The notes under the pieces were generated by a model. That model did not search any database. It was not told the DNA's origin and saw only the letters and a list, made by a program, of their open reading frames with translations. A DNA stretch of 64,000 nucleotides from Margaritifera margaritifera (taxonomy: Eukaryota; Mollusca; Bivalvia; Unionida; Margaritiferidae): positions 4,960,001-5,024,000 of the forward strand of contig JAQPZY010001638.1 in NCBI GenBank assembly GCA_029931535.1. The letters are read 5' to 3'. Positions 11,465 through 25,000 of this stretch are shown piece by piece. The first letter of the stretch is position 1, and every line of letters starts with the position of its first letter. The position numbers and the translations under genes are program-made.

Positions 11465-11655
11465 CATGAAAATTTCTCATGGATTCCATATGGAATACTT
11501 CAGGAATCCGTATGGAAGAGATATGGACTGAAAAACTTATGGAATCAGACAATTTATTCCATATCTATTCCATAAGTACTTCACTACAAGTGAAAATTCC
11601 ATATGGATAAAAATTTGCAGCTTTATTCATGAGCACTATTTTCCATATGGAAAGC
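11465..11655. repeat. Palindrome-rich ATTCCATATGGAAT block
   Basis: Multiple copies of TTCCATATGGAA or near-versions occur (about 11483, 11503, 11560, 11597 and 11641), in both relative orientations. TCATGGATTCCATATGGAAT on the left faces AATTCCATATGGAT on the right. It may be a small foldback element, but the ends are not clear. Confidence 0.5.
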
Positions 11656-14139
11656 AGTCTCCTGTGTCATAATATCATGGAAAATATTGTCCAAATTTTC
11701 CTTAACATAAACTATCAGATTCAAGTAGAAATGTTGGTGGGAGTTAAGAGTACAAATGTATCAGTGTAGCTGAGGTTAAAGGATAGTCATATAAATTTGG
11801 CAGAAAACCTATGCATGTCAGTTTGTTTAATTTATTTCCACAGATGTTTCAAAAACTCCCAAAACATGACCAAAATTTCATCATCAGAATCTCAATACAA
11901 AAACACATTAATCTGATGCACTTAATATTTAACCACTGAAGATTATCTTTTAAATTCAAGTAATTCCATTTTGTGGTACATTTAAGTTATCCCCCTGAGT
12001 CAGTTCCATCCCTAAGGAATAGGTGCTTTGCATCCCAATCCAAACTGTTGCCTAGGATCAAGGAAGAAAGAATGGTTGAGATACTGTGAGGCTGTTACAT
12101 ATGTATATGCTTTTTATTTGAGAGGACACTGATGTCAGGGATAGTACAATAAACTCTCATATACTTTGAAAATGCGAGCTACAAATGGGTCTAGTAGCTA
12201 GATATTATACACTTTATCCCATTTCCCAGACCAACTAGTTGAGTGAGTGTGACATGCATCATCAAAACAAATGGGCAAGCCAGTTGGATTTTACAAAATG
12301 AAATTATCTGTAATGACCTTTCAAGCTTGATAATTACATCAGATAATCACTGTACATTATTTCTCCAATGTAACCTTCATCAGCTGTTTGACTTGCAGTA
12401 GTGAGAATGTGGAAATATTGTCAAAGAAAAATCAATGGTGTTTGCTGTGTGTAACTGAGATTTATTATCAATTCTTTAGGGAAGAATATATATCAACTAG
12501 TGTGGAATTAAGAATGGATATGGAAATAAATTGTTTGAAAGAAAGAGTGATTGCCTCAAGAATACATAGTTATCATTGTCTTTGTGACTCCTGGTAAGCA
12601 ATATTTTGTATGGACCAGGGTTTGGACTCACTCTCAACTTTGATTCACTGTCATACAAAGTACCCATATTAATAAACTAAGTAAAATATATACTGAATGT
12701 ATTTACTAACTGCATACCTTTAATAATTAAATATCCTGTATGATACAATGTCTTTGTGCATGTGTGTGTGTGTCTGTGTGTGAAACACATTAAATATAGA
12801 ACAAATTTGTTAACACATTTATTAAAAAAAAGTAAAAATATAAATCTGACTGAATAGACTAAATGGAGGATCAAATTTCAAGTTAATACATTCAAATATA
12901 TGAGTGCAACATGTCATGTTCTTGCCTCACACTGCTGTCAGAAAGTGACTTTACACTCATAACCTCATTCTGAATATCCTCAAAGGATGCTCTAATTGAA
13001 GATTGTGAAAAAGTCTATTTGTGTTATAGAATTTTCCTTTTTTAATGGTCAGATATTGAGAAAATCTTCAATAAGTTAACTTTCCATGCCTTTTTGTAGA
13101 ACAATATTTGTAATTTAAAATTCAAATTCTCCGGCATAGTTGCAATCAATGAATTCCTGCTGTTTAATGCTAAAATCAGTGAAATGTTCAAGATTGTCCA
13201 AAATTACAGACTACATTGTTTTAAACTCGATTTGCTGTAACTTTTATTTGTGGCATCATTCTAAAATGAGCTGTCAATCAATTGCTATGTGTATCAAGTG
13301 AAAATAACATTTTTGTACAGTCACAAATTGGTGTCAAAACCAGAAAAAGAGCAATGTTTCCCTTTTTGTCAATTTCTTGAAGAAGAAAAGCACAAAAATT
13401 TTGGATCAAGCACTTAAGTTGTATCCAACTGCAAGGTATCATTAAAAGCCTTGAGAATACTGCTCATTTAAAAAAAAAATTTCCAAGCATATCAGTCATA
13501 CCGTCAAATCATCACATAATCCTTCTACAAGCTGAAAAATGATTTAGAATCGGATTTAATCAGTAACAGCCAACTTACTTTAATATGATATCAGGTCAGA
13601 ATGGAATGAGGAGAAAGAAATTGTAAAGTAAGACCATATGGAAAATATAATTGAAAGTTCAATTATTTTTTCATTCTTTACCAATTTATAGAGACATGAA
13701 TACAGCAAACACCAAGCTGAAATATTATTCTTACAATGTAGTGACATTTAAACTGAGTTTTAACCAACTACACCCAAAAAAAAATGCATTTTATTCTCAA
13801 ACAGATATATTTCTCAAGAAATGTTTTTACTAAATTAGGTATTTAACATACATGTACTCATTTTCTCTTTGTGACTTTTATGGTATCAATGTTGGAAAGT
13901 ATATCCTGAAAAAGCTCAGACTGCACTAATGCAGTTGAATGCCTGCTCCAACATTAGTGAGGGTAACACTTTCAATGCAATTTTATTGCAAATTATGCAG
14001 TGGAATTTTATAAGAACAATTAATATAGGGTTTTAAGGTATAGAAGATTCAAAATTATGTATAAACACAAACCTTCATATTTCACCTTTAAACAATGATT
14101 GAAAATGCTGCACTGGCTATACATCTGTGCTCACTCTGT

Positions 14140-14434
14140 GGAGGAGCTATGGTAGCTCAGTGGTTGGCATGTGGACTTTAAACTTCAATATGAACCATGT
14201 GCTTAATCCTTAAGCAGTAATTGTCAACACTTATTAAATACATCAAAAGAGGATGTCAGTGTCAGATCCTCACTCAAGAAAGGTGTCATTTATATTACAC
14301 AAAACTATCCCACTTGGAGAAAACCATCCGACGTGGAGAAAACAATCCCACTAGGACAAAACCATCCCACTTGGGGAAAACCATCCAACTTGGAGAAAAC
14401 CATCCCATTTTGAGAAAACCATCTGACTTGGAGC
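14140..14434 (+). repeat. tRNA-like SINE head followed by a 19-bp tandem tail
   Basis: GGTAGCTCAGTGGTTGGCA at 14151-14170 matches a tRNA-type internal A box, as seen at the head of tRNA-derived SINEs. I cannot fold a cloverleaf or find a clear B box, so this is not a tRNA gene. From 14307 to 14434 there are about seven 19-bp units, ATCCCACTTGGAGAAAACC with substitutions. The association of the two parts may be chance. Confidence 0.55.
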
Positions 14435-14572
14435 ATCATATTTTACAGCCCCAATTATAGCCCCACAATTAACAGTGGAAGTTTGATAACTGTCTGTAAT
14501 TTAATTACACTGAATTAAATTTAGTGCAGAAATGAATAATAATGTGGGAAAATTGTCATGGTTTCAAGACTA

Positions 14573-14574
<2 letters not shown>

Positions 14575-14604
<30 letters not shown>
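14575..14604. repeat. (TC)n microsatellite
   Basis: An uninterrupted CT run, with a shorter one near 14761-14772. Confidence 0.95.
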
Positions 14605-14608
<4 letters not shown>

Positions 14609-15188
14609 AATAATTAAGTTGCAATCTCAGATATTCAGATATTTTATTTCCCAACAAAGAAGGAGAAACACCTTACACCATCAATTATAGCTTGCTCACT
14701 CACATTTTCTTGTTTTGGTATGATGTCGAAGACTAACAGATAGACCTCAGTATCCAAAATTCTCTCTCTCTCTGTTTAGTGTTAAGTCAATAACTGGTTA
14801 ATTTAATTTACTTATTTATAGGAAAGATGTGTAGCTGTCTAAAGTACTGAACTATGGTTCATTGTTGAGATTAAAATTTTAATTTGTTCATGTTTCTTAA
14901 GTCAAGAAATATGCAAAGTGCCCAGCACACTGATACATCATGGTAGATGACCCTGCCAACCATCTTCAATAAAAAACCTTGAAGGTCAGACTGCCCAACC
15001 AGGATACCAATAGATTTTATGAAGGACCACGGGGTTTGGGGGCTTCCTTCCTTCCCCCCTCCCCAACATGAAATTGTCAGTGAGTTCTGGGTATTGGGGC
15101 GGGGGTGCCTAGACCACCAGTTCAACCTTGCCTTGAATTCATGTGTTGCTGTGCCATAAAACAGCTGTCACAGAATTGAGTATACTGT

Positions 15189-15364
<176 letters not shown>

Positions 15365-16260
15365 TCGAAAACGTACTCGGGTTTCGTTGCCACATACAGC
15401 GTTACTCGAGGGTGATTTATTTTTTCGGCTTTAGTTATTTCTAAATACTGAGCGCGATTCAACCCATGCTGCATGTGCAAATTGATTACAGGGAAAACCC
15501 AAGTACCTCGAGTTCTCTAGCTGCGCATATTCATCACAGCTAGGGTACTTATAGAACAAATTCTCTATGTACAAATTACATTACGACGAGTCTTGGCAGA
15601 AGCTTACCACTATACGGGAGCAATCATCAGCTGTAGAGGTATGTGAAATTTTAGATTACATTATTTATTACTATACATTTTATATGACAGAATTGCTTCA
15701 TATATTAGATGTTTTAGTATTTATTCTAAATTCTACAGAGAGTCAATACCTAGGTCATATAATGCCATGCTATTAGAAATACTATAGTCTGGTTCAAGTT
15801 AGCCATTTGTTGTAACTGAACAGACGGATTGAATTTAATTATACGCTGCATGGATTGAATAATGAAATGTAATTTGTAACGAAACGAATTCATGTGCCTG
15901 CATGCGCAACATATATCAATGCAAAAGTACTTGACTGTGCCATATGTACTACATGGTTCAGTTGTTATACTTTTAGCTGCTTTTGTGTATGGATTGGTGA
16001 TGTGGAGTCACAGAACTCTATGAAGTTCCTGGTGACGTGTACGCTGTGTCTGGTGAAGTTGGCTCTGAAGAGGGTACTGGTGTTCTTGATGTGATGGACC
16101 AAGGCTTCGAGTCCAGTGGGTCTGTGTTGAATGAGAAGGTTCTCAAGGGATACTTCAACAGACTGGGAGGGGCGGACCATGCGTGGTGGCTCCTTGACCA
16201 TTGACTAGAGCGGTGGAACCGGAAATGCATCTTGGTTGTCAACTGGACACCACGATATAT
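15365..16260. other. Unassigned block with more CpG than its surroundings
   Basis: CpG dinucleotides are visibly frequent here (ATCGAAAACGTACTCGGG, GTTACTCGAGG, GAGCGCGATT) compared with the flanking intron. On the plus strand a TAGAG|GTATGT donor near 15637 and a TTTTAG acceptor near 15975 could bound exons. The 16000-16210 stretch is open in one plus frame (ending at a TGA at about 16203) and in two minus frames. I recognise no protein in any of them. It could be an antisense or non-coding transcript, or an old inserted sequence. Confidence 0.35.
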
Positions 16261-16279
16261 ACATGTGTTCCATGTTGTA

Positions 16280-16455
16280 ATTAGTTATGTCAATATCAAT
16301 ATATGAGTGATGCATTCGTAAATGCATAATTCAAATATCGCTAAATGAGTGATAAATTCATAAATTCATGCATTCATATTTCAATATCGCTAAATGAGTG
16401 ATAACTTAAATAATTCATATTTCAAATATCGCTAAATGAGTGATATATTGATAAG
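16280..16455. repeat. Tandem repeat of about 50 bp, about 3-4 copies
   Basis: The phrase AATATCGCTAAATGAGTGAT recurs with ATTCATAAATTCAT-type spacers. The first copy is diverged (ATATCAATATATGAGTGATG). Confidence 0.85.
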
Positions 16456-17159
16456 TTCATAATACATGCATCCTACTTGTGGATAAATGATATTAATGAT
16501 TCGTTATTCGTAGTTGTATATAAATCACATGCTTTGGTCACCCTCGGTGCTAAACAAGACCTTGTTTGTATTAGGGTGTCAATCATATACTTTCATTCGT
16601 TGATTGGCAATAGAACAGTGTTCATATTTGTTTACAAGTTCTATTTGTTGATCTTTATTTGATTTTCTCATTAAAGTTACTTGTTGTTGATTGGCTCCAT
16701 CTTGGGAACTATGTCATTTTCCCTATATCTTTTTGTTACAATGGTGTCAGAATCATTCATCGTTAAGTTGCATTTATAAATAAATATCTCATTAACGCAA
16801 TTGCTTTCGGTGTCTTCGCTTGTCCAATCCCAACCCGGCTTCATCCTGTTACAACAGCAAACCAAACATATTTCAAATCATGTGTACTTTTTGATTCTGC
16901 AAATGAAAAAAAAACAAACAAAAAACCCCCATAAAAACCTTCAGTTCAATATTCACCATTGTTGTATGTATCTTTTATTCAAAATATACTTGAAAATCAG
17001 CACAGTCATGTAGTCATCTGTCTTTGGCAATTCTGCATACAGGTGTCTCTCACAAAGGAATCTGAGGATTCAGTAATCGTATTTTCAGTTGACTTATTGC
17101 TGACAATGAAATCAATAGTTTCTGCTATTTTATTTTTGCAATGTCAAGACTGCATGCAC

Positions 17160-18020
17160 CCACTCATTTAGCCCCAACTTTAATTCTTCTCTTTATCTAT
17201 TAGTTCCCTCTTTCTCTCTGTTATTCTCAGTTTAATTTGACATTTTTCCCAATCATGATTAATTTAAATAATGAAATTCACCATAAACTGTAACTCGGTA
17301 CTCTGCAGTACATTTTCAGTAAGTGTTCACAACATACTCTCTTTCTGTGCTATGTATAGTTAATTTGTTTGTTCAAATATCAGTGTAAATATATCAATAT
17401 ACATGTACAGTGTAGCTAAGAACATTTTTGCCAACAACGGGACTTTAATGTTGATATGTCTGCCAACAATGGGACTTTAATGTTGATATGTCTGCCAACA
17501 ATGGGACTTTAATGTTGATATGTCTTCCAACAATGGGACTTTAATGTTGTTATGTATGCCAACAATGGGACTATGTTGACATGTCTGCCAACAATGGGAC
17601 TATAATGTTGATATGTCTGCTTCAGACAGACATGCTTGTGAAGAGAACCATGTTTTTTGAAGGGAATCACATTTTACTAACAGAATTTGATCACGCATTA
17701 TTTTTAAAATAGTGGCTGCATATTACACTTTATCATAAAATATACATTACTGGTATTGTTTATATAGTTTTTTGGGGTGAAAAAATTATACACTCTATAA
17801 ACATTTAGCTGAAAACAAAATTGCTAGTTCTTGATATTCTATTTTTCAGGAAGTTGACAGTGCGGACATACTTGTTTAGCTCCCAATCTTTAATTCTTTG
17901 TTTTCTTCATTATTTGTTCCCATTTTTTCTGTAACTTAAGTGTCATGCAGCAGTTTTCAGTGACTGCTCACAACCTACCCCCTCTTATACACAATTAATA
18001 CATTAATTTCCCAAATAATA
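17160..18020. repeat. Pair of diverged direct copies (17160-17370 and 17875-18020)
   Basis: The two blocks share the order TTTAGCCCCAACTTTAATTC, TTAGTTCCCTCTTTCTC, CTCTGCAGTACATTTTCAGT and TTCACAACATACT, with many substitutions. They are about 700 bp apart and separated by the 32-bp minisatellite. This is a local duplication or two copies of a dispersed repeat. Confidence 0.65.
17428..17622. repeat. 32-bp minisatellite, 6 copies
   Basis: Units carry CCAACAATGGGACTTTAATG followed by TTGATATGTCTG. The fifth unit has a small deletion after GGGAC. Confidence 0.95.
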
Positions 18021-18409
18021 ATTATACAGTTAACTATAGTTCATCAGGCTTATGTTGTTCTACATTTAAGTTTTTCATAGGACTAGCAAGTGTAAGTTGT
18101 GCCAGCTTTTGCATGTAAACATTTTGGCAACTTTTAGTAAATATATAACATTTTAACAATGAAAGAACTGCATTTAATATTCTCAATTATTTTATGATAA
18201 GGAAATTGCCTATTGTTCCAATAATGTAGGATTTTTTTTAAAAAATCAAAAAAGAAAAGAAGAATTTTTTAAAGATGCTTCATCCAATATCTACAATATC
18301 TAGTATTACTAAAGTTTGCACATCATTGACATTATATGTAAATGTTATGTAAAAGTTGATTTAGAAAAATAAAAATTTGTGTTCATCAATTCATAAGGGC
18401 AACAACATA

Positions 18410-18690
18410 GATAACTCGGTGCCCCACTGTGCTCTCTCTCAGTGAAACTCTTTAGTGCATGCCACTGTACCAGAACGTGTGGTGTGCAGAGCTGTTTTCC
18501 GTGCGAAGCAGTGGTAGCTATATGAGAATGTATGGGGGGGACTTTTTCTTAATCTCTCCATCCCAACTGCAATGCATGGAAAAACAAAAAATCACACGAA
18601 CTGTATCGTCTCTGGGCAAGGCACTTCAATTGCCTCAGCATTAAATAAACTTCATGTGTTGCTGTGCCGCAAAACAAAACCAAATCAAAG
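18410..18690 (+). repeat. SINE-like dispersed repeat
   Basis: It contains CTGGGCAAGGCACTTCAATT, followed by CATGTGTTGCTGTGCCGCAA and an A-rich end. The latter phrase recurs at 15140-15163, so a dispersed family is supported. GGGCAAGGCACTT resembles a phrase common in tRNA-derived SINE bodies (family knowledge, not verified). No polymerase III box is convincing here. Confidence 0.45.
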
Positions 18691-19057
18691 ATTTCGCGGA
18701 AAAAATATAAGTGCCGTCTTTTAAAATGGTAAACTTTTGCAGTATATTTCATATAGTGATTGAATTGCATGTATATTTGCTGTCATAAAATGTAAAAGGC
18801 CACAGTAAAACCTTTAATATCTGAACACTGATACATTTCAGAGAACTTAAATTATCTATCCTTAAAATAAACATTTTAAGACCACTACCTTTGGCTTATC
18901 ATATGAGAAATAATGTATGTTTCCTGAATAGTGCAGACTTGTGGTGTTTTGCATGTTTATCTGCAACAAAAAAAGTTTAATTTCAAATAAGACCAGTGAT
19001 ATCATTTTCTGCAACTAAGTGACAACATGATTCCAATACTTAGCTGTATGTACTTAC

Positions 19058-22000
19058 CTGATGACACTGGTAGCAGACCCAGTTGTGTAGCCGAAGATCT
19101 TCAGCAGACCTGAGAGTTGTTTCAGCTGCAACAAGATCCAGCCTTGCTTGTTTCTGCCATCGCTGTGCTTCCTGGGGTTGAGGTGATGGTTCAGCAGAGA
19201 AATTTGGACATGAGAAGTCTCTGTTACTGTAGGATTCATACTGATGTCTGTGTTCCCTGGCTCTCCTTCCCATAAAACTAAAGAATGAGTTCCACTCACT
19301 GTCACTCTGCCATGATGTTTGGTTTGAATGACTTCTTCCCCCTGAACTCCTGGATGACCCACTTCCTGTTTTTGTGGAAGCATCGTCATCATCATCACTG
19401 TCACTATCCTCAAACTGCCTATTTTCAAATTTTTTGATTTTATGTTGAATGTATTGGAACACTTTTGTGCAAAATTCTTCATTCCCAGGGTTTTTGTCTG
19501 GATGCCACTTTAAACAGAGGCGCTTTATAATTTGTTTTTTTTCTTTTTCATTTTTGGTCCATGCCTCCTTCAGCATTTTCCTTATGTTGTGTTTTACTTC
19601 TTTCAACTGATTAGATGACTTTGGTGTGGATGACTCGGTTTTGGATGACTCGTGTTTGGATGACTCAGGTTTGGATGACTCGGGTTTGGATGACTCGGGT
19701 TTGGATGGAGATGTCTTTATTACAACACTCTGACTGTCAACTTCCCTTCGTATAAATCTGTACAAAAAAATTGCCATAACTGTCTTAGTCTCACCACTTC
19801 CAAGGTCAATATCGTAGTTTGAATCTATTTCTGAAGAAGGCATGTTGGAATCGACTTTTTTTAGGACCTTGGCAAACACAAACACTGGGCTTCCACTTTC
19901 CAATTTATCCTCAATTTCATAAGCCACAATTTCTCCAATGTCTAACAGGACAAAGGCATTGTCTAGCATTGCATGGTACTTCTCTGGAACATAAGCTCCT
20001 AACTGTGGAATGCTGTCCATTTTCTGAGAACTGAACTTGTCTGATGTTTCATAGTTGCAGATTTCAGCTTCATCAAGAAGTTCTGCAATTCTTTCTGGAG
20101 CAGTGACACACTTAGCAACAGTTATCAGGTGATCAAACCTGTGCTGTAATAACTTATTAGTACATCTGTTTAAAATTTCACTAATCTGTGGCTGCAACTT
20201 TTCAAATAATCTTTGACTCTGTACAGAACTTTGCACTGTAAAATACAACTTTGTTGTATTTTCTTCTGTCTCTCTGTCAATCCACAATTCCTCTATTTTC
20301 TGATGGACTTTCTCATTCTTGAAGCATAAACATGTGCAAATAACTCTAACTTGCTGCACCTTAACATTTGCCAAGTTTGATCTAACGATTCCCTCTTCCA
20401 GAGTTTTATTCTCATTCTGTAGAAGTCTCATCAATCCTGTCAAAATCTCTTTAGAGGACAAAAATCTTTGCAATAGTTTTGATTCTTCACTATCTATAGG
20501 GAAGAGGTCTGAATTCTCCAGGTCGAGTCTTTTATATACAATATTTGAAAGAAATTCAGGTCTCCACTGCTTTGGAAATCTGGATAAGGTTTCCTTCTCA
20601 TTTTTTCCCTCAAATCCTAGTTTCCTGAAACCACAGAAGAACATTAAATTTTGACAAGCTTTAATTTTGTCCCTGTACACATTGTGATCTGATACTATCA
20701 GGTCTCTTGCATTCACCATGGACCCTTTTTCATTGGGCAAATAAAGGGAATCAATTATGATCTTTATAGCTCCTTTGCCACTGGCATCAAAGCAACAAAG
20801 CAACCCTTCAACAGCATTTTTAACTGTGTTTATTTCATTTGGAAGTAGTTCTTTCATCCCACATTTTTCATGAATTAAATTTAACACTAAGGCATAATGA
20901 TTTACGTTTGCCCTCTCTGCTGTTCCAAGATACCTGAAGAGGTCATAGAAGCGCCCATACTCCATAGGATACCTGAAAAGGTATGGTCTAATTTCTTCTC
21001 CTTCACGCACTACTTGCTCAGCACGAACAAAACAGGGACCATTAGGAATAAGAAGTATTGACTTCCTGCATAGTCTATCTCTCAATACTTCCTTCTGCAT
21101 GCCATGTGTCATGAGAAACTGGTAGATATCTACCATTATCGAGTCAATTTGTTCCAAATTATGAAACTTTCCTTGTGACTGATCAAGCTGGAGAGCTTCA
21201 CATATATTTTCTGTGTGTGTGATCACATCTTTCAACTGTGGTTCTGGGAGGATATTTAGTTGTTCCTGGATAGATAAAGATTTAGGGAATGCAAAATCTG
21301 GTAGGATCTGGCAACATGTCCATGTTAAATTCACAAATTTTGAACTTAAGGAATTTGAGAAGGCAATTGGACATGTTAGATTCTGATGTTGTTGGAAAAT
21401 ATCTCTAAGAAAACTGTCAACCTTAAATGGTGGAATAAACTTGATGTATGATACTCTCCCCAAAACATTCTCCTGCATCAATTCCTGATGTGAAAATAAA
21501 TGTTCACATAGAATCTGTGATTTTCTGGCAAGTTCATCTGGCAAACCTTTAGATTTCTGGTATTCTCTGGAAAGATCTTCCACAAACATGCAGAATTGGT
21601 CAGCAGTTACTTCAGATACCATTCCCACAAGTTTCATGAAATTTTTCCAATCTCTATCCCTAAAAGGTGATGGGGGAAATTCACAATCTTTGCACATTGC
21701 CTCAAATACATCAACAAAGGGACTGAAAAAGTCACTTGCCTTTCTCCTTCCATCACCAACAGAAATGAAGTCACATATTTCTATCTTAGATATGACCTTT
21801 TTCTGTTTCTCTGTATAAGCTTGAGAAGGTCGTTTGAAAAGTACAGAATCTCTGATATATTTCAAATGTGTTAGCTCATTTTCCTCAGGTAGAAGACTAA
21901 ACTTTGGGATAATGAAGTTGTAATAGAATTCCTCATGTGTTTGACAATCGATGCCTACTATCTTATGAAGTTTGGACAGTGTTTTAATCCTTTTCAGAAA

Positions 22001-25000
22001 GCAGATATTCTGATGTAACATCCATTCATTCAAGCCACCAACTGGAATGCTAGATGGTGCTATCACTACCTTTGAGTAATGTTCTAAACTTGTAACTTTT
22101 CCTGTGTGTGTAAGAAAAAGAGGGAGAGATTTCAGCAACATCATGTACTCAGTGTTGTGAGAAAACTCTTCCATATCCATCTGCTGACAAAAGTACTCCA
22201 AAATCACAGTGCATTCACTTTCAGCAAGACTTTTCTTGCCAAGAATCCTTTCTTTATGAAAGGATAAACATTTCAAAACATCTGCAGGTCTTGTTGTTTG
22301 TGAAACTAGTTTCTGTATTATTTTTACTTCCATGTTTAATTCCACTCTAAAAAGAGAGCTGCAAATTTTGGGTAGGGCTAATTTCTCAAAGACTCTCCTT
22401 AGTTCTGGATTTTCTATAGTCTCAACATCAAATACTGTGTAGGACAAAGATAAAGGCACCAGGAAGAACTTTATGGAATCATTCTGCTGTATAACTGCTG
22501 GTACAAGACACCAATCTTTGTGCTGCTCAAATTCTTTCTTCAAGAATGCTGACTCTGAAATATTTTCTTTTTTTGACAGAACTTTTTCTTCAACTTGCTC
22601 CCTAATGAAATGCCAGAATCTAGATATCCATTGCTTATTGGGACATTTCTCAGATGAAGGGATCCACTCAATGTAGTTTTGCCGTCTAAAGTCATGAGCT
22701 GATAATGTGCATTCAAGTATTTCCATGCACTGTAGAATGTCAAGTTTTTTAAATATTCCTGTTTGCCAGATATCTATTGGACTGCCAGACTGATTCTGAA
22801 ATTTCCACTGGAAAAACTCAACTAGCTTTTGATGCAGAAACTTTCTGGCATATCCTGGGTGTAAGTCTGCAAACTTTGAAAAGTAAACTGGGGTTTCCTT
22901 TGAGAAGACATGCAGGCTTTTGTCATTTGCAACTAGAAGGGGTAATCCATCCAATTCTTTGATGAAGCTGTCACTTCTGGCACTGAAATATAGCAGACTC
23001 AATACTCGTGGCAGATCTTTCAAAGTGCTTTGACTAACATCCTCTCCAATACCTGCTATTGTGCAATCTCCATCACTACTGAAATGAGATTTTAAGAATG
23101 TCATTGCAGCCTCAGGAGTCAAACGTGAAACATGAAGGCCAGAATCTATCATTGACTCATAGATCTCAATATTACTGTGAACTATCTTCATGCCCAAGTC
23201 TTTGAGAACATTTGTTTCAAGCTCACATTTTGGCAAAGCATTTCTTTCAATTGTCTTGCTCTGACTTCCAGGAAACAAAATTACCTTTGACCTTGGAATA
23301 TTTTCTATGTCAAAGTAGCTTCGAAATTCTTTCCCTATAGCTGAAACAGGTATCCAATTAATTAAAAGTTCCTTTTCTTTTTTCTGTACCAAAGGAAAGA
23401 CATTTTCTTCATTTTGTACAATGTGTTCATAGAAACATTTTGTGCACCATTTCCAGTAGTCATCCTTTGAACTGGTGTATGATGGAAAAAACCTGAAGTA
23501 AGAGGTCAGCTGACTTTCCATAATACTTGTTTGCATAACTTCATCTGGAAATAAATCCTTTTTCATGCACTTGATGAACCTAACATAGGCTGGACTCACT
23601 ACATGTTGCAACAGCAATGAGTTCCATGTAGTTCTTACATCCATTTTATCACGCCAGAGGTTTCTCCTACCTTCATCATCCAAAGAAAAATGCCCATTTA
23701 CATGAACTGGTAACCCTGTATTGGCTGGCAATGGAAGAAAAGAGAAGGCCTTTCCTTCCATTGAGAGTTGATGGCAACAATTTGTTGATGGTGACTGAAG
23801 TCCAGCTACTCCACCTATAGGCAAATACTTAACAGATCCTGTTTTCAAAGATTCAGCCATATATCTTGGAAAATGCTCACTGTTACCAAATCCAATGTTT
23901 TGGAAGACATGCCATATCTGTGACTTGACTTTATTATCTTTTATTTTTAGAAAGTAGTCTGTTTCAAATCTGGAATATAAAGTGTCTGTTACATCAGAGG
24001 CATTTTGCTTGGCAGACTGGAAAAATGATGTGCGTCTCTCCTTATTTTTTTTGGATAGAAAAGCCTCAACTTTGTAGTCTATCTCAACTTTTCCATCCTT
24101 ATTTACCTTTGAAAATACAATCTTTGTGACATTCTTGACAAAAAGTAATGCGGTAAATATTTCCTCCTTAAAACTTTCCAATAACTTATCCACTTGTGTA
24201 GTTGATATTTCTGCTGCTGAAATTTGTGAGACTTTAGTCATATGTCCATTTCGCAAAGGGAATCGAAATAACGTGCCATTTTTACTTGAAAATAATTCCT
24301 TTTCAAGATAACCCTCAAATACATCAGAGTAAGAATCTCGTATCTCCTCCAAGTCTATGTATCTCATTCCTGGCTCTTGTTGGGTAGCATCTGATATGTA
24401 CTGACACATAGGATCAAAGAAGCACAGTGTCTGACCAGTTTCAATTTCTGGACCTTTTGTGAGAAATGAAGGTACATCTGTCAAGTGATAAACTACATTA
24501 AAGCCTACTCCATATTGGCCTGATTTGAATCTGTCATTCCCTTTGCTTCCAAGACCTAGTTTCTGGATTCCTTCCAAATCTGCTTGTGTAAATGAGCTGT
24601 TATTGTACACAGAGAGAGCTGGGCCTTGCAAAGGAGCAAAACATTCCTCAAATATTTTGTTTGTTTTTAAATGACGATAGTCCTTGATGAAGTGCACTTC
24701 TGTTGCACCTGCATCATCTGCATTCTGAAGTAGTTCTTTTAAAATTCCAAAATCACAGGGGTATTTCTCTAATACCCGAATAAGGCGAGTCACAAGATCT
24801 TCATGCTGACCAAACACAATCTTCTTGCTACAGGCATTCAATATTTTCTTCTTTTTTGTTACGATACCCAGTAGTTTCCCTTCTTTTTCTGATATTGCAG
24901 GATGTACAAATCTCATTTGTTTCCTTGAAGTGATATCTCGATCATCAAAGCACAATTGTGACACTGGTGTTAACACTTTATTATTGTCAACACCAACAAT

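Noticed and set aside
14150..14225. tRNA gene
   Set aside because: Only an A-box-like stretch is present; no cloverleaf or clear B box.
19054..19482. 142-codon minus-strand frame inside the giant exon
   Set aside because: A shifted-frame shadow of the J-HEPN coding sequence.
20319..20654. 111-codon plus-strand gene
   Set aside because: Antisense shadow of sacsin coding sequence.
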